Source of the DNA: Chrysemys picta bellii
Lineage: Eukaryota > Chordata > Testudines > Emydidae
DNA length: 64,000 nucleotides
Direction of reading: 5' to 3'
Assembly (NCBI RefSeq): GCF_011386835.1
Contig: NC_088797.1
Span: 62,211,587-62,275,586 of the forward strand
The notes beneath the pieces are model-generated. The model was not told the origin of the DNA, did no database searches, and saw only the letters and a program-made list of their open reading frames with translations. Both the position numbers and the translations under genes were made by a program. Positions 32,641-45,004 of the stretch are shown here, in pieces (the stretch's first letter is position 1; every line of letters starts with the position of its first letter).

Positions 32641-33225
32641 TGGCAGTAGTGAGCTCTCTACCTTCTAGAGTTCCAGGCCACAGGACTTACAGCTGGAAAC
32701 CAGATGTCTCCGTTGTGTACCTGCCTATTCACTGCCAGACAGGACTGGTCTAGGGCAGCAAGATAGAGATGAGCTGAGAGGGATTTAAGAGATGGAAAGG
32801 TTGTTGCTATATGGATTTTAGCAAGTAGCTTTCCCCAATCCAGCAGGGAAAAAGTGAGGAGGAAACTGAGGTCCTTGTTTGCATCTTTGGCAGAGCAAAG
32901 CGGGGCTGGCGTGCCGATAGGCTGGTAGATCAGAAAGAGCAGGCATGAGTAAAGGCTGATGGGCCTTTTAAGACAAGACAAGAGCTTGTGTTGGCTGCAG
33001 GACAGGGATGTGAAGAGTGGGGGGAGGTGTGGTCACAGCGAGGATCCAAGAAGATGATCCTCGCAGCAGTGTACAGAGTGGGTTTGGAGGGGGTGATGTG
33101 GCTGGCAGGAAGGCCATGGAGAAGGTGATTATAATAGTTCAGGCCTCACCTTACGCCAGGACAATATACAGTTGTTGCTGGGGAAGGGTGTAGATGACAC
33201 AGTGACTGGTGGTGGGGTGGTATAT
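32641..33225. other. Unassigned sequence, no gene seen
   Basis: No repeat or gene recognised. Confidence 0.4.
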
Positions 33226-33560
33226 GAGGGCAGTTCCACAAAGTGAGCTGGATTGCCTGAGATGCTGGGCCCATCTGAACAACATGCACCTTAATACAGC
33301 CAAATGCCAGGTCACAACTAGGAATGCAGAATGTCACTCACGGTGACGGGATGTGGGGGCTCTACTCTGGAAAGCAGAGACTCTGCAAAGAACTTAGGAG
33401 CCTTGTGGGGACCCATCCAGACAGGATCTCCCTGTGCAGTGCTGTGGCTGAGGGCTACTGTGATTCTTGGATGTCTGAACAGGGGCATATTGAGCAGGAG
33501 CAGGGAGGTGTCAAAAAATTGAGAAGAGTCCAGAAATGATTCAAAGGCAGAAGCAGCAAA
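33226..33560 (+). mobile_element. CR1-like LINE fragment
   Basis: Frame-by-frame reading gives a CWAHLNNMHLNTAKCQV-like block followed after a gap by LRRVQK (33520-33537), which is the CR1 order of conserved blocks between RT and C-terminus. The overlapping plus frames 33324-33539 and 33331-33522 are parts of it. Heavily decayed. Confidence 0.45.
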
Positions 33561-34344
33561 ACTTGGCCATGGCCTGGATGCACAATTGGTTTGTGTCTGA
33601 GTGCTCAAAGCTTGGTATCCTACAAATGGGCCTGACCCAGAGCCCCAGGATCAGACAGCCCCAGACCCTGGGATAGTCGGAAGCTGGGTCTGAACTGAGC
33701 AGCCCTGGCCCAGGTCTATTTTACAGTGACTGTTCTGCACATTCTAAGGAAGAAGCTGGCGTCTGCTGCATTCCGGCAGGGTTTCCCCCCGCTGCAAGTA
33801 ACAGAAAAACAACACGGTGCAGCTGTTAGAAGACAACAAGGCTCTTGAGGCAGAATCATGGCAGCCTGTGGAGAGAGGAAAGCAAGTGCCGTAGCTGTAC
33901 GCTGCACCATGGCTGAGGGAGCTTGTTATCCAGGAACAACATGCGTGCTGGGGAACACCCACCACGGAGTCGCACTGTGTCCCAGGGGGGTGTGCGATAC
34001 TGCACAGGACAGCAAGTTCTCCTGGAAAGGGATGAGTGAAAAGACTGTACAAACAAGAGATCAAACAGCATACGGCGTGCACATCTCCCAGACGGCAAAA
34101 TGTTTATTCAGAGCTTGGAGCAGGAGTGGAATAGCCACAAGCTCTTCAGAGCCACTGTTTGTGCCAAGATTCCTCTCCTTTGGGGACATTGACTCGGAGC
34201 CGGTTTATCTTTGATTCTTCAGCTCCACAACCTGATCTCCATGTCCCAGACCTTTCCCCATACCCAGTCATAGGGCATCTGTTAGAGAGAATAAGTATGG
34301 AGCCTTTTACCAGTGTTACTGTCTGTATCATGGTATAGCCTACT
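33561..34344. other. Unassigned sequence, no gene seen
   Basis: Overlapping frames on both strands (for example 33744-34082 minus and 33858-34214 plus) are mutually exclusive and without domains. Confidence 0.4.
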
Positions 34345-34562
34345 GTCCCACACTGAGATCAAGGCCTCTTCATGCCAGGCACTGCACAGCACATGGAGCA
34401 GGAGACATTCCATGCCCCAAAGAGCCGTCTAGCCAGACAGAGGAAAGGGAATCAGGCATAGAGAAGAGAAGGTACTTGCCCAAGGTCACTCTGTGGCAGA
34501 CGCAGGTCTCCTGATTCCTGTCCAGGGCCTGCCCTATCCACTAGACCAAGCCCCACCTCTCC
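34345..34562 (-). repeat. MIR-like SINE
   Basis: CCCAAGGTCACTCTGTGGCA and the head-like end CTATCCACTAGACCAAGCCC are the reverse complement of the MIR core and tRNA-like head. CCAGGCACTGCACAGCACA lies at the tail side. Confidence 0.55.
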
Positions 34563-36260
34563 TGCAGTCATCTGGTCAAACATGGATAAGCTCTAGGTTC
34601 ATCACCACACACACCAAAGTGGTATGCAAGCTCCTCATTATTAGCTCAAAGTCTCATTAGTAAAACTGGAGCTGATCTGGATTTCATATCCCTCAGTGTC
34701 TGGGGCCTCCAGAGCTGGGGGGGTTGGTTCAGCCCATTACTAAGGTAGGGGAGAGCTGCAGAATTCCAGCCAGGATCCACATTTGGACTCTGAATTGACC
34801 CTTCTGCCCCCTATCTTTCTGAGTTCACAGCCATTGGGGTCCATGGTTTTGGTTCAGGCCAAGCTCTGGTCAGTTTGGGTCAGAGGCCTGCATGATCTGA
34901 GTTGGACACAGTCTCAGGGAAAATCTGTCCATGTCCCCAAGCCCACCAGCATAAATGGCACTAGTTGTCCCTCTTGCTGGCAAGCTCAGCGGAGTCCAGG
35001 CACTTGCAGGGGCTTACAGTCTGAATGCCCATCTCCTGCCTAGATATGGTTGCTCCAGAACAGCCACATGGGTGGGGCACTGCAGGGAGGCAAGTGCTGC
35101 CTCTGTCTGTCCCTGCTCTGTGCATGCACAGAAACCAATCTGTCACCTTTCCCCAGGAAGTGTTAATTATGTACGGCAGCCTTCCACAGGGGCCCCAAAC
35201 TCAGAGTATTGCAGAGAGCAAGTCCTCATTGGACATGGACCTAAACCAAAGCCCCAGCTTCAGAGGGATCCCCAATCCCAGCCTGGCACCTGGGGCCCAT
35301 CTCTATCGATAACTATCAGTATCATGGCTTCATCCCATTGAGAGCACCTGTAGCCCAGGAGGACATCAGTGTAGCATTAGCGAAGAGAAAGCAGAGACTG
35401 GAGCCAGATCTGCAGTGTCCCTCATGGTGGAGAGGAGACAGCTGTCTCCTTCCTCCGTAGCCCATTCCGTCTTCTAGATCACCTCGGTCACAATGTGATC
35501 AAACAACGAGCAATGTCGTGACCTGGAGATGCCATAAGATAATGTGGCAACGTCAAGACTTTCTCCAGGAGGGAGTGGCCAAAAACAGAGACCCATCATG
35601 TGCTAAGTTGAAATCCCAATGTTGTGTTCAGCCCACACATAGCCCCTTGGTGGGGCTGACTCAATTTCTTTCCCTGGATCCATGGACCAATACCCCAGCC
35701 TCTCTCTCAGATATCCAAGGGTTTGGCCTCTTCTCATGTGCTTCTCCTTAGAGTAATTGTACTGAAGTTCTTGAGCCAGTGCCTGCTTTCCTCACTGATG
35801 ATCTGCCCACTAACTGGCATTGGCAGCAACTCAGCATGGGTCTCTGCCCTGGATGTACATTCCAACCCTGGAGCATACAGCTGGAACTCTGACCCAAAAG
35901 TACAGCTCAGGCAGGCATCTCCCAGACGCTCCTAGACGTATCCCCAAAGGCAGCACTGTGATCTCTTGCCATTATAAGCAGCACAGTGATCAACAAATAT
36001 TGCTGAGGACAGCTATCCCGGGCCCACACACGTTCCCTGTGCCACATGCCTGGAGTGGTGACTGTGCAGTCTTCTGATCCAGGCACATACTGTACAGAGG
36101 ATGCTCAAAATGGGTGCTGTCATTGGGCAACATCTTTGCCAGTACCTGACACCTGAATGCAGAGGAAAGCCTACATTGCACCATGGCAGAAGCAACCTGC
36201 AGTCACTCTCCTCTTTACCCCAGGTGCAACTCCCGGAGGCAATGATCCTCTCACACCAAT
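34563..36260. other. Unassigned sequence, no gene seen
   Basis: About 1.7 kb without a recognised feature. Several 60-130 codon frames overlap on both strands (34783-35751) with no domain. Confidence 0.4.
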
Positions 36261-36410
36261 GGGCCCAATTCCCCTCCCATGGCAGAGTAAATCAGAAGTA
36301 ATGACACCAAAGTGAATGGAGTTATAGCAGTGTAAGGGAAAGGAGAACCACCTGCATTGACCTCATCGGAGTCACTCCTGATTCATAACGGTATAAGGGA
36401 GATCAGGGTA
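36261..36410. repeat. Palindromic MITE
   Basis: GGGCCCAATTCCCCTCCC at the left, AAATCAGAAGTAATGACAC and GAGTCACTCCTGATTCAT as inverted partners, and a right end GAGATCAGGG. Non-coding. Confidence 0.5.
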
Positions 36411-36479
36411 AGACACTACAGTATGGATGCAACAGGAGCCATGCATGCCATTCCAGGCCAGAACTTGTCCCTCCAGACT

Positions 36480-37123
36480 TTGACATTGAGCTGAGGCTTC
36501 TGAATTTGCTAACATATCCCATCTGATATCCATTTTGCCTAGCTTGGCTAATTGATCACAGAGTATATTGTGTTAGACTTGCAGTGTCGCTTGAAATCTT
36601 TACTGTGTATTTTCTCCTGGTGATGATCAGTACAGAACCACCACAAGAGCCAAAGCATTTCATACTTGCTACTGTGCACAGCATTTGAATTTCATTTTAT
36701 GAGCTACTGGCTGTGCCATTAAGACACGGGGACTCCACACAATCCACCTCCAAATCTCTCTCCGTGGCAAATTCTAACAGGAAGAATCCAGACACGGCCA
36801 ACATAGATTAGCACACAGGCTGCTGCAACCTGTAATATGCTACAGATAAAGCAGTGTCTGAGAGGGCTCCTCAAACACATGCACTGAGAACGGGCAGCAT
36901 GAATCCATTACGCAATTAACTAACAAAGAGAAGACAATAATCCCCAACACATTTTCACCAGGAGATTCCAAGCCACCACTCATTCATCTCATCATCCTGC
37001 ACATCTGCTTCCTCTCAGTGGCTGTGTTATTAATGTAATGGCAGGAGTCATTAAGAGCTCTCCTTTCATGAGTGGAACTCCCAGCGACTGTGGGAATTCT
37101 GCACGCAGAGAAGCTACAGGATT
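36480..37123. other. Repeat-free block, possible conserved non-coding element
   Basis: About 640 bp free of recognisable repeats, with homeodomain-like words (GCTAATTGATCAC, GCAATTAACTAAC, TTATTAATGTAATGG, GTCATTAAGAGC). Inference only. Confidence 0.3.
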
Positions 37124-37193
37124 GGGCCCTAACCTGCAACAATTAAATCAATGGAATTTGACCATTGACTTCAACTGGAGCAGGATCAAGCCC
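37124..37193. repeat. Short palindromic MITE
   Basis: GGGCCCTAACCTGCAAC and CTGGAGCAGGATCAAGCCC bound the inverted core AATGGAATTTGACCATTGAC. Confidence 0.5.
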
Positions 37194-37284
37194 TGAATAA
37201 GCAGATCATGATAAATGTTCATCCATTGCGCCAATCAGCTACTATCAAATGATACATGTGGTTTGCCATAGATCTCTTAGCCAA

Positions 37285-37413
37285 GGCCCTGATCCAGCAA
37301 AGCACCTAATATAAGCCTAACATTAAACATGCGAGTAGTCCAAATGGAGACAATGGGACTGCTCATGTGGTTAAAGTTAAGAGTGCGTTTAAGTGCTTTA
37401 CTGGACTGGGGCC
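37285..37413. repeat. Palindromic MITE
   Basis: The ends GGCCCTGATCCAGCAAAGCA and AAGTGCTTTACTGGACTGGG are inverted copies. AGTAGTCCAAATGGAGACAA and ACTGCTCATGTGGTTAAAG lie in the centre. It is a textbook short palindrome of turtle genomes in my recollection. Confidence 0.6.
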
Positions 37414-37431
37414 AGAGTTTGTAACTAATCA

Positions 37432-37515
37432 AGATCTTCAGATGGTGTAATTTGGTGAAGCTCTATTGATTCCAAACGGATCTATGCTGATTTATGCCGG
37501 CTGAGGATCTGGTCT
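37432..37515. repeat. Short palindromic MITE
   Basis: GGTGTAATTTGGTGAAGCTC and ATCTATGCTGATTTATGCCG are inverted partners, with CTGAGGATCTGGTCT at the right end. The element at 47511-47558 has the same ends with a deleted centre. Confidence 0.5.
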
Positions 37516-39352
37516 CAGACTTAGTCTGCCCCCTAGAAGTGCTGGTCTCAATGGCTGTACTAACCCAGTCATGTTCTGGGATTAGATTTCCATGCCTTTG
37601 AATCTTGGAGCATGACCATCCACCATGAATGCACATCATCAAGGGCCCTAGGACAGTACAACTGTGAACCAGTGGGTCTCACTGGCCAAGAAAGGTTTGG
37701 CCAATGATTGCCCGAGTTCATCTCAGGCTCTCAGCTCTGGGCTCCCTCCTGCCGTGCTCTCAGGCTGCTCCCTGCAGGCTGTGCTCTCTTCTGGCCTCCT
37801 CCTGGGAGTCACATATGAACTGCATTCTCCCAGTCTTCAACATGGACAGGGACCTATGGTGTCTGGCTTCCCGCATCCTTTGGTTGTTGAGGTGACTTGA
37901 TCCTCCAGCTAAGCCCCAAAAGTCCACTCCTTCCAGTGGAATCAGCATCAAATGGAAGACACCATTCTTCCATCCCAGACCACACTGGGCCTGCAATAGT
38001 CCTTTCTTCCTCTCTTTAATTCCAGGGGTGACTGCTTCACCTTGTTATGTTGCAGCATATGGGGAACCCCCTCTCATCCATGGGTTCCCAGCCCTGGAAC
38101 CCCAGAAGAGATGGGGCCTCTATAGCCAAACCAAAAGAACAACTCAATCTCTTTCCCAAGGCCTCTTCCTATGCTACCAGTTTACCTGCTGGCCTCCTGG
38201 TCTCTGAAAAGCACTGCCTCCTTGGGCTCCTCTCCTGGGAGTCCCTCTCTGCTTGGCTCTCTCTCTCCAGAAGCAATCCCAGCTTCCACCAGGTCTTCCT
38301 GCTGCAGCAGCACATCCTTGCTGGTGTTATCTCTTCTCTCTGCTACAGCCGGATTTCAGCCACAGCACTCAGACATTCCTCAGCCCCCTCTCCTCTCCCA
38401 GACAGCCCTTTTACTCTCCAGCTCCTAGTCACCTGAATCCTTGCCTCCACCTGTGGAGGATGGCCAAATCTGACACAGGTACTGTGAGTCCCTCCACCCT
38501 CATAATGAGCCAGCTCACCTGGTCAGCACATCCTGAAATACTGTTGGCCAAAACAGTTCTGGTCTTTATATATTTTAGTCCCTATGCCAATCCTTCATGC
38601 GTCCTTTCTTGAGACGGACCTGAACCAAGACCCTGGATCCAAACTGCCCCAGGCTCTGAGGAAGTTCTGATCCAGATCAGAACTCTGCAGCATTTCATCT
38701 TTGTCTTGGGAGTTTGATTCATTAGAAATAATGAGCTCGCTTACACCACTTTCACACCATGACTTCACCCGCTCTGCATGGAGATTACATCAAGAGGCAG
38801 TCCATATCCCTCAGAATCTATAATAAGATACACTGTACTTCTCATAGTAAACTCCTTCAGACTCTGCTGCTAGCTGTAAAAAAAAAGAAAAAAAAATCAC
38901 ATTTCCTCAGGGTTGCCAGAAGCAAATGTAAATACAGAAGTTCAAAAGAAGAATCCAGTTTTCACAGCTGCATCTTAGCTAAATTAAAAAATATATATAT
39001 AAAGAAGAAGAAGAAAGGCAAACTGACCTATAACTTTTACAACAGAACAGAACAGGCAAAAGTAATTGTTCCAATGCTGTTCTGGATGTTTTAGGAACTC
39101 TATCATTTCCAGATTTGACCAGACTTTTTTCTTTTTCTTTTTTAATTGCATTATTTTAAAGGCAAATACTATTTTTTTTGTTAAAGTGCCTATATGAGCA
39201 TCAAGTGGCAATAAAATATATATGGAGCAGTTAGAAAAACATGCCATTTCAGCCATAATGTGTGACTAATTGATTTCTGAGCATTGCCTAATTGTGTGAC
39301 ACTGGTTAACTAAACAACAATGCATTTTTTCCACAGGCTCTGATATTAGCTA
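37516..39352. other. Unassigned sequence, no gene seen
   Basis: The frames at 38047-38612 overlap in three reading frames in a CT-rich tract and are not credible. Low-complexity A-rich stretches occur near 38879-38897 and 38985-39017. Confidence 0.4.
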
Positions 39353-39362
39353 AGACCATTTT

Positions 39363-39575
39363 CAGAGGGGTAGCCGTGTTAGTCTGTATCCACACAAAAA
39401 ATGAGGCGTCTGGTGGCACCTTAAAGACTAACAGATTTATTTGGGCATAAGCTTTCGTGGGTAAAAAAACTACTTTTTCAGATGCATGCATGATTCTCCC
39501 TGCATCTGAAGAAGTGGGGTTTTTACCCACGGAAGCTTATGCCCAAATAAATCTGTTAGTCTTTAAGGTGCCATC
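39363..39575. mobile_element. Penelope-like element remnant, palindromic, 10-bp TSD
   Basis: The direct repeats AGACCATTTT (39353-39362, 39576-39585) bound the insertion exactly. The left tail CAGAGGGGTAGCCGTGTTAG precedes arms of inverted repeat: CACCTTAAAGACTAACAG (about 39418) and CTGTTAGTCTTTAAGGTG (about 39553). The right arm carries a degraded hammerhead core, CTGAAGA (39504-39510) with GGAA in place of GAAA (39529). It holds no coding sequence. Confidence 0.85.
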
Positions 39576-39585
39576 AGACCATTTT

Positions 39586-40934
39586 GTGACCTTCCCTTCC
39601 TGAGACGGATTTTTGAGCATAAATCTAGGTGGGATGCAGACTGGGAGAGGGAGTCTTGCTTTGTTTTTGCATTTTTACTGCAGTTTGAAAATTCTGCTGG
39701 TTGTCATTTATAGAACATGATATATTTTAGGGACAGTTACATTTTGGAGAAGGTTGGATTCCAGATCCGCACTGCTGACTCTTGTATTTATTTAGACACA
39801 TAAATGGGTTTGAATTGAGAACAGGTATGCTTACCATTGTTGGCTCCAGTTTACTGGTTTCTTGGCATGCGTTTGAGAGATTACACAGACAGAAAAAAGA
39901 AAAAAGAAAAGGAAAGAAAAGAAAAGAAAACATTTTGAAAAACTTTTAAATATGGGATGCTCTCAGAGGAGCCACTAATGAAAGAAATTCTACAGGTGGT
40001 CAAAATAACTCTTCTTCCATCCCCATAACAAGGATCACCCTACTGGTCGTATATTCAAGGGAGGCAAATTAAAAGGATTTAAAGACATCATCTCTTTGGA
40101 GGAGTGTTTGATGAATTTCCAAACATACAGCCCAACTCTCTGCTTCTAGAGCTCTGTGTCACCATTCAACGAATGAGGAGAGACGTTCAAATTGTTTGCT
40201 GTGGTAAATTACTAGCCCCGCTTTTGGTAATCATTTTCTAACAGAGCCTGATGTCTCTAAATATATTTGTTATTCTCAAGTGTTCATCAGATGGTTCAAA
40301 GAAACAAATTTCAGCCTCTGGGTTCTTTGCAAACAGTTCATTAAGTCCCAAATCCTCCAAATTTGGGGTGCTTTAGTTTTAGGGATCCAACTGATTTTCT
40401 GAAATGCTCAGCACCCAGAAGACCAGTCGAAGTCAAGTTAGGCCCAAAACATTTCCAGTTGAACATCCAGCAATTAAGGTGCCCAATATAGAGATAGTCT
40501 TTGAAAATCTTTTGACTATTTGGCCCCAGATCCAGAAAGCTATTTAGACTTCAACAGAAATCAGTGGAAATTAAGTAATGTAAGTAATGAATGGTGAGTA
40601 ATGAAGCGAAGAGTGAACACTCTCCTTCATGCACAGAGATTTTTGTTCACATGTGAATATTTTCAACAAGAACAGCCTTTGTATCAACAAAAACCTGGCC
40701 ATGTGAAGATAGGCAGCTGGTAAAAATATTATTTTGGGGGGCTAAGGGAGGCTGAGCAAAATTTAATTGACTATTGTGCAGAGGGGAGACCCTAGGGGGA
40801 TGGGGATGGAGTGTGAGCCCACCCCACACTCACTCTGCAGCAGTGGTACCTTTCCCATGTAGCTGGGCCTGGCTCCCTGCTCCAGCCAATTGGCTCTCAG
40901 AGCTTTCAGGATTCAGGGGCGCCGGTCACATGAT
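39586..40934. other. Unassigned sequence with GAAAA-rich tract
   Basis: A purine-rich simple repeat of AAAAG/GAAAA units lies at about 39891-39931. The rest (39586-40934) shows no gene; some 'agcacccagaag' text near 40410 may be a palindromic MITE trace. Confidence 0.4.
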
Positions 40935-40939
40935 GCATG

Positions 40940-42138
40940 TGTGATGTTAGACCCCATATTCTTAATAGAAATATGTTTATGATATGAATATGCCCTGACT
41001 AAGATATACTTTATGCAAGATAGGTCTTTTAAGGTATCATTGGAAAGGTTATAATTTACTGAATGGGATTATCCAATTTGTGTGCATGTATCATTTCTGT
41101 ATCTGAAGTTAGGGATATTTACTATGTAACAATTACAACTGTGTGTGTATTTGGGAGACACCCACCAGACAACTGGCCATCACAGCCTTGATGGGCCATT
41201 TAGGAAGAAACAATATGATTGTGAATATACTAATCTCTCTCCTGCCTGAGAGGCATCCTGGGACCTGGCTGTGACACTACCAGGTCAGGTGGTCCTGTCA
41301 CCTGATTCTAAATACCACCTTCGACACTGCTGGTACTTTTCCTCTGTAGGGGGACAGGGATCAAACAAAGGTTTCCCACCTTAGGTAAACCTTTTTAAGG
41401 CTGGGGAGGGGGTTAATCTGGACTCTTCTCCATTGCCTACCCAAGTAGAAAGACTGCTGAAAGTACCTGAAGGGACAAAGGAAATAACCTGAGGTGAAAG
41501 GCAGAGATGAGTCCAGACTGAGACAGGTCCAGTCTGTAAGAAGAAATAACCGGAACTCTAATCTACAGAACCTCTGCAACTTGCCTAAAATAACATTTAG
41601 GGTGAGAAATTATTTCTTGAAATCAGTCGCTTTAAGATCTTAAGCTTAGTATGCGTGTTTTGTTTTATTTGGTCAGTAATCTGCTTTGTTCTGTTTGCTA
41701 TCCCTTATAATCCCTTAAAATCTGTCGTTTATAGTTAATACATTTGTTTTATTTATTATTAAACCCAATTTGTGCAATTTTTAACTGGGTGGGGGCAAGA
41801 AGTTGTGCATGTCACTCTTCACATTCAGGGAGAGGGTGAATTCTTATGAGCTTGTGCTGTGCAGATCTTTCTATACAGCACAAGACAGTATTATTTTGGA
41901 TTTATTCCTCAGAAAGGGTGTGCACATGAGTGCTGGGTGAATCCTCTCACACAGAGCTGACTTCAGTCTGTGTCTGTAGCTGGGTGTGGCCCTACCTGTG
42001 TGTGTGTGTGTTGCAAGAGGCCGGAGAGCCTAATTCAGCAAGACAGGGAGAGGAATTCCAGGCTGGTGGAGTGGGAGGGGCTCAGCGAAACCTCAGTACA
42101 TCAGGTGATATCCCAGAAGCGGGGTCCAACCCATCACA
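40940..42138 (+). mobile_element. Solo LTR with 5-bp TSD
   Basis: Starts TGTGATGTTAG and ends CCCATCACA, with TGTGATG/CATCACA inverted ends. GCATG flanks both sides (40935-40939, 42139-42143). Within are TATGATATGAATATGCC, AAGGTATCATTGGAAAGG and, further on, an AT-rich R/polyadenylation-like segment (TTAATACATTTGTTTTATT near 41736). A tract GTGTGTGTGTGTGTG lies at about 41997. A 5-bp TSD fits Gypsy or class III retroviral LTRs. No internal region is present, so it arose by LTR-LTR recombination. Confidence 0.8.
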
Positions 42139-42323
42139 GCATGCATCTGCACACAGGTGGGCCTTCCCCACTTGATGCCACGCCACGCCCCTGGTGCCAC
42201 CAGATATGGGGCTTCATCTGATATGCTGGGTGGGCAGAGATAGATGGGGGGGGCTGAGCCCCTCTAGACCTAGCCCCCTGCTGCCTTTGTAAGTGAATAA
42301 CAAATAAGAAGGGGCAGAAATAT

Positions 42324-42988
42324 TGTCAAACCAAACAGCCCATCTCAAATCAGGCTGGTACCCAGCAATGAGTATGGTAATAAATCTGCGCGGTGTTGAT
42401 AAATTATGTAGTCAGTTGCTTGGCCACACTTTGGTTCTCTATGAAATATATTCAAGGGACCAAATAACCCATATCAGGCAGGTTTATTGCTCTAAGCCAA
42501 TAACAATATAGTACAGAATAAGGTTCAATATGACACCAGTGTCCGGGAAGCATTGTTACATTCACCTTACACAGAAGGTGTGTTCCCAAAGTGACACCCC
42601 TAAAGCTGTCTTTTTATACCCTATCTATTTCAAGTAAAAGGTACTGTGTACATCACCTGAAATTAGATTTAACCCATCAGCAGTCTACCTTGTTTTTCCA
42701 GTGCCATGGTGTCCCTCTTATCTCTTTGTTTTGAACACAGGCATTCCAGGTACTGAAGGGCGTGAAGGCACCTCCTAGGTCTGTATTTGGGTAGGACAGT
42801 CACATGTCTTGTCGTCTTCCTTTGGGACATTCCAGTACTGGCCAGTGAGAATAACTCCCTACCTGTTGCTATGGTAAAACACTCTTATGTTTTATTCCAG
42901 CTACTACAAGGTGTTATGGGATACTTGGCATGGGTGAACAGAATTGTGGGGAGAGTATAATACAGTCAGTTAACATAACTTCCCAACA
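42324..42988 (-). mobile_element. Solo LTR-like element
   Basis: Read on the minus strand it starts TGTTGGGAAGTTATG and ends GGTTTGACA, a TG...CA organisation. A TATA box (minus TATAAAAAG, plus 42611-42619) and a later AATAAA (plus TTTATT, 42483-42488) lie in the order of an LTR promoter and polyadenylation site. No exact TSD was found next to these ends, so the boundaries are tentative. Confidence 0.55.
42611..42619 (-). promoter_or_regulatory. TATA box of the LTR
   Basis: The minus strand reads GGTATAAAAAGACAG. It lies about 125 bp upstream, in LTR orientation, of the AATAAA signal, a normal spacing for an LTR promoter. Confidence 0.45.
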
Positions 42989-43760
42989 TATAGAACATAT
43001 ATGTATGGGCTAATGACTTACCGGTAGGTTCACTGTGAATTCTCCAAAGGGAAGAACCAAAAATACCGAGAGGAAATGGAATTCAAGGCGCTCCATGTTT
43101 TCTCTTTATTGCTTTGCCATCTGCTGTTCTGCTTCGGGGAAGAAGGGGTGTCGGTCTGTGTGCGCTCACTATTTGTGGAGATGAAGGGTGCGTTCTCAAA
43201 ATAGCGCGCCGGGAACTGGCTAGCATCGATGTTAATAAAAGCTACATGGCTACCTCTCAGGTTCTGCTTTGGAAATGTACCCTAAGGAAATGCCCTGACT
43301 CCTTCCCAATTGTTTCCCTCATTAATACGGAGGAAGAGAGAGGGAGAGAATACTACTAGGAAAAGAGCAATCTGCCAAATGCACAGTATGTGTGCCCATC
43401 AGCAACTGCCACACCATTCATGGCATGAACTTCTGTAGATTTCAGTTTAATGACCTGGTCAAACTGAGAAGAAGCCATAAAATATCACTGCAAACACTTG
43501 TATAAACAAGACTTTATTTGATTAAACTGAAAACATATTCTGACTCATCATTAGAAAAACAAATACTAGGAGTTGGTTATATGTTGATTAACCTGAGAGT
43601 TAGTCAAAGAGCCAGGAAAACATCTGCTGGCTTGAAGATCTAGCTGCTAAAGAAAAATAAAATGTTGTTTTGGGTTGATTTTCAAACCAATCTGTGGTTA
43701 TTTAGGGAGTTTGTGATTGATACTTTGCTCAGATCATGGCCATTGAGAACTTGATGGCAG
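42989..43760. other. Unassigned sequence, no gene seen
   Basis: No repeat or gene recognised. The frame 43114-43359 has no domain. Confidence 0.4.
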
Positions 43761-43828
43761 AAGTAGGAATAGAACTCTGATCCTCCTATATCAAAAGCAC
43801 AGGCCTCTACCAACTGAACAAAAGGAGA
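43761..43828 (-). repeat. tRNA-like relic
   Basis: On the minus strand TTCAGTTGGTAGAGG resembles the A box and D arm, AGAGTTCTATTCC the B box and T arm. Between them CCTGTG-CTTTTGA-TATAGG can form a six-pair anticodon stem with a seven-base loop reading TTT (Lys-like). The acceptor stem is not convincing, so it is a tRNA pseudogene or SINE head, not a functional gene. Confidence 0.45.
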
Positions 43829-44039
43829 ATTGCCGCTAGCTGTTTGCAGTATAGGGCCTATGACACACAGCTGAGCACTTCTGATAGCATCCACTAGAGG
43901 GAAATAGTTCACATACAAAACTGTTCAGTTCATTACAATGTACACCTGTTATATAACTTTCATACAGTTCAGGAGCATGCCCAAACCATTCCACCCAGGC
44001 ACAACATTTTTTCCTAGGGTTTGCTTGAGATTCTCTTTA

Positions 44040-44490
44040 GGCTAAAATTTCACTGACTGCAACTCAGAAGAAGAGGTGGATGACATTTTTCAACCAAAAA
44101 CTAATTTCAGTGAAAAATGCAGATATGATGACACCAAAATTATTATTTTTTTAAATCCTTAAAAAATTCCAATCCGCATGCTCCAAAAACTCCAAAACAT
44201 TATGTTTTGACATTTTCAGAATGAAACATTTCAATTTCTGAAGTGACATTCTGTTCAGAATTTCTTTTTATTTTAATAATTTCAAAAACATTTAAAGAAA
44301 TGGTTGAAATCAAAATGAAACATTTCATTCCAGGTCAAATTAAACATTAGCTTCAACTCAAAATGATTTTTTTTTTTGAATCGCCAACAATTATGAATGG
44401 TTTTGGTTTGGGTCAGACCTGAAACAATTTTTTTCTGACATTTCGACACTGCCAACGAATGGAAAAATCCATTATTTACCCTGCTCTACT
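44040..44490. mobile_element. AT-rich palindromic MITE
   Basis: Repeated inverted words (TGAAACATTTC, AATTTCTGAAGTGACAT, CAAAATGAAACATTTC) and the overall texture match the family at 15789-16216. The ends are eroded. Confidence 0.5.
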
Positions 44491-45004
44491 CAAAAGCTAC
44501 AGAGTACAGTTTTGAGTTCATTGCATCCAAGATCTCACCGGCACACAGTTCTACTATGCGCCCATTTGACAGTATACACTACGAGGAGGCATATCCCCCG
44601 GGAACTGAGTGCACACAGCACCTCCTAGGAGATGTTCAGTCTCTCACGGCATGGCCCCTAGCGCTGCCCTGCAAAAACTTTGCATGTTCAAGAAGAATTT
44701 ATTAAACACAAGAATTCTGTCTGAACCACCGCTTGAGCTTCCCTGCAGCTTCTTTTGGCAAAGCTAGCGGTAATGTCTCCATGCTGCTATGATTTGCACC
44801 TAATATGTTACCTATGACTGTCAACACATCTGCCATCATCAACAGAGTAATAAAATACACATACAGCATATTAGCTTCTCCTTATATATATATTAGGGGA
44901 CTCTCAAACAACTCACTCTATGGGAGCATATAAAATGCTTCCTGCTATTCAAAGCTTATCCACACCTCTTTGATTAGGTTATATGGCTACAAATCAAGAC
45001 CCAC
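44491..45004. other. Unassigned sequence, no gene seen
   Basis: No repeat or gene recognised. Confidence 0.4.
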
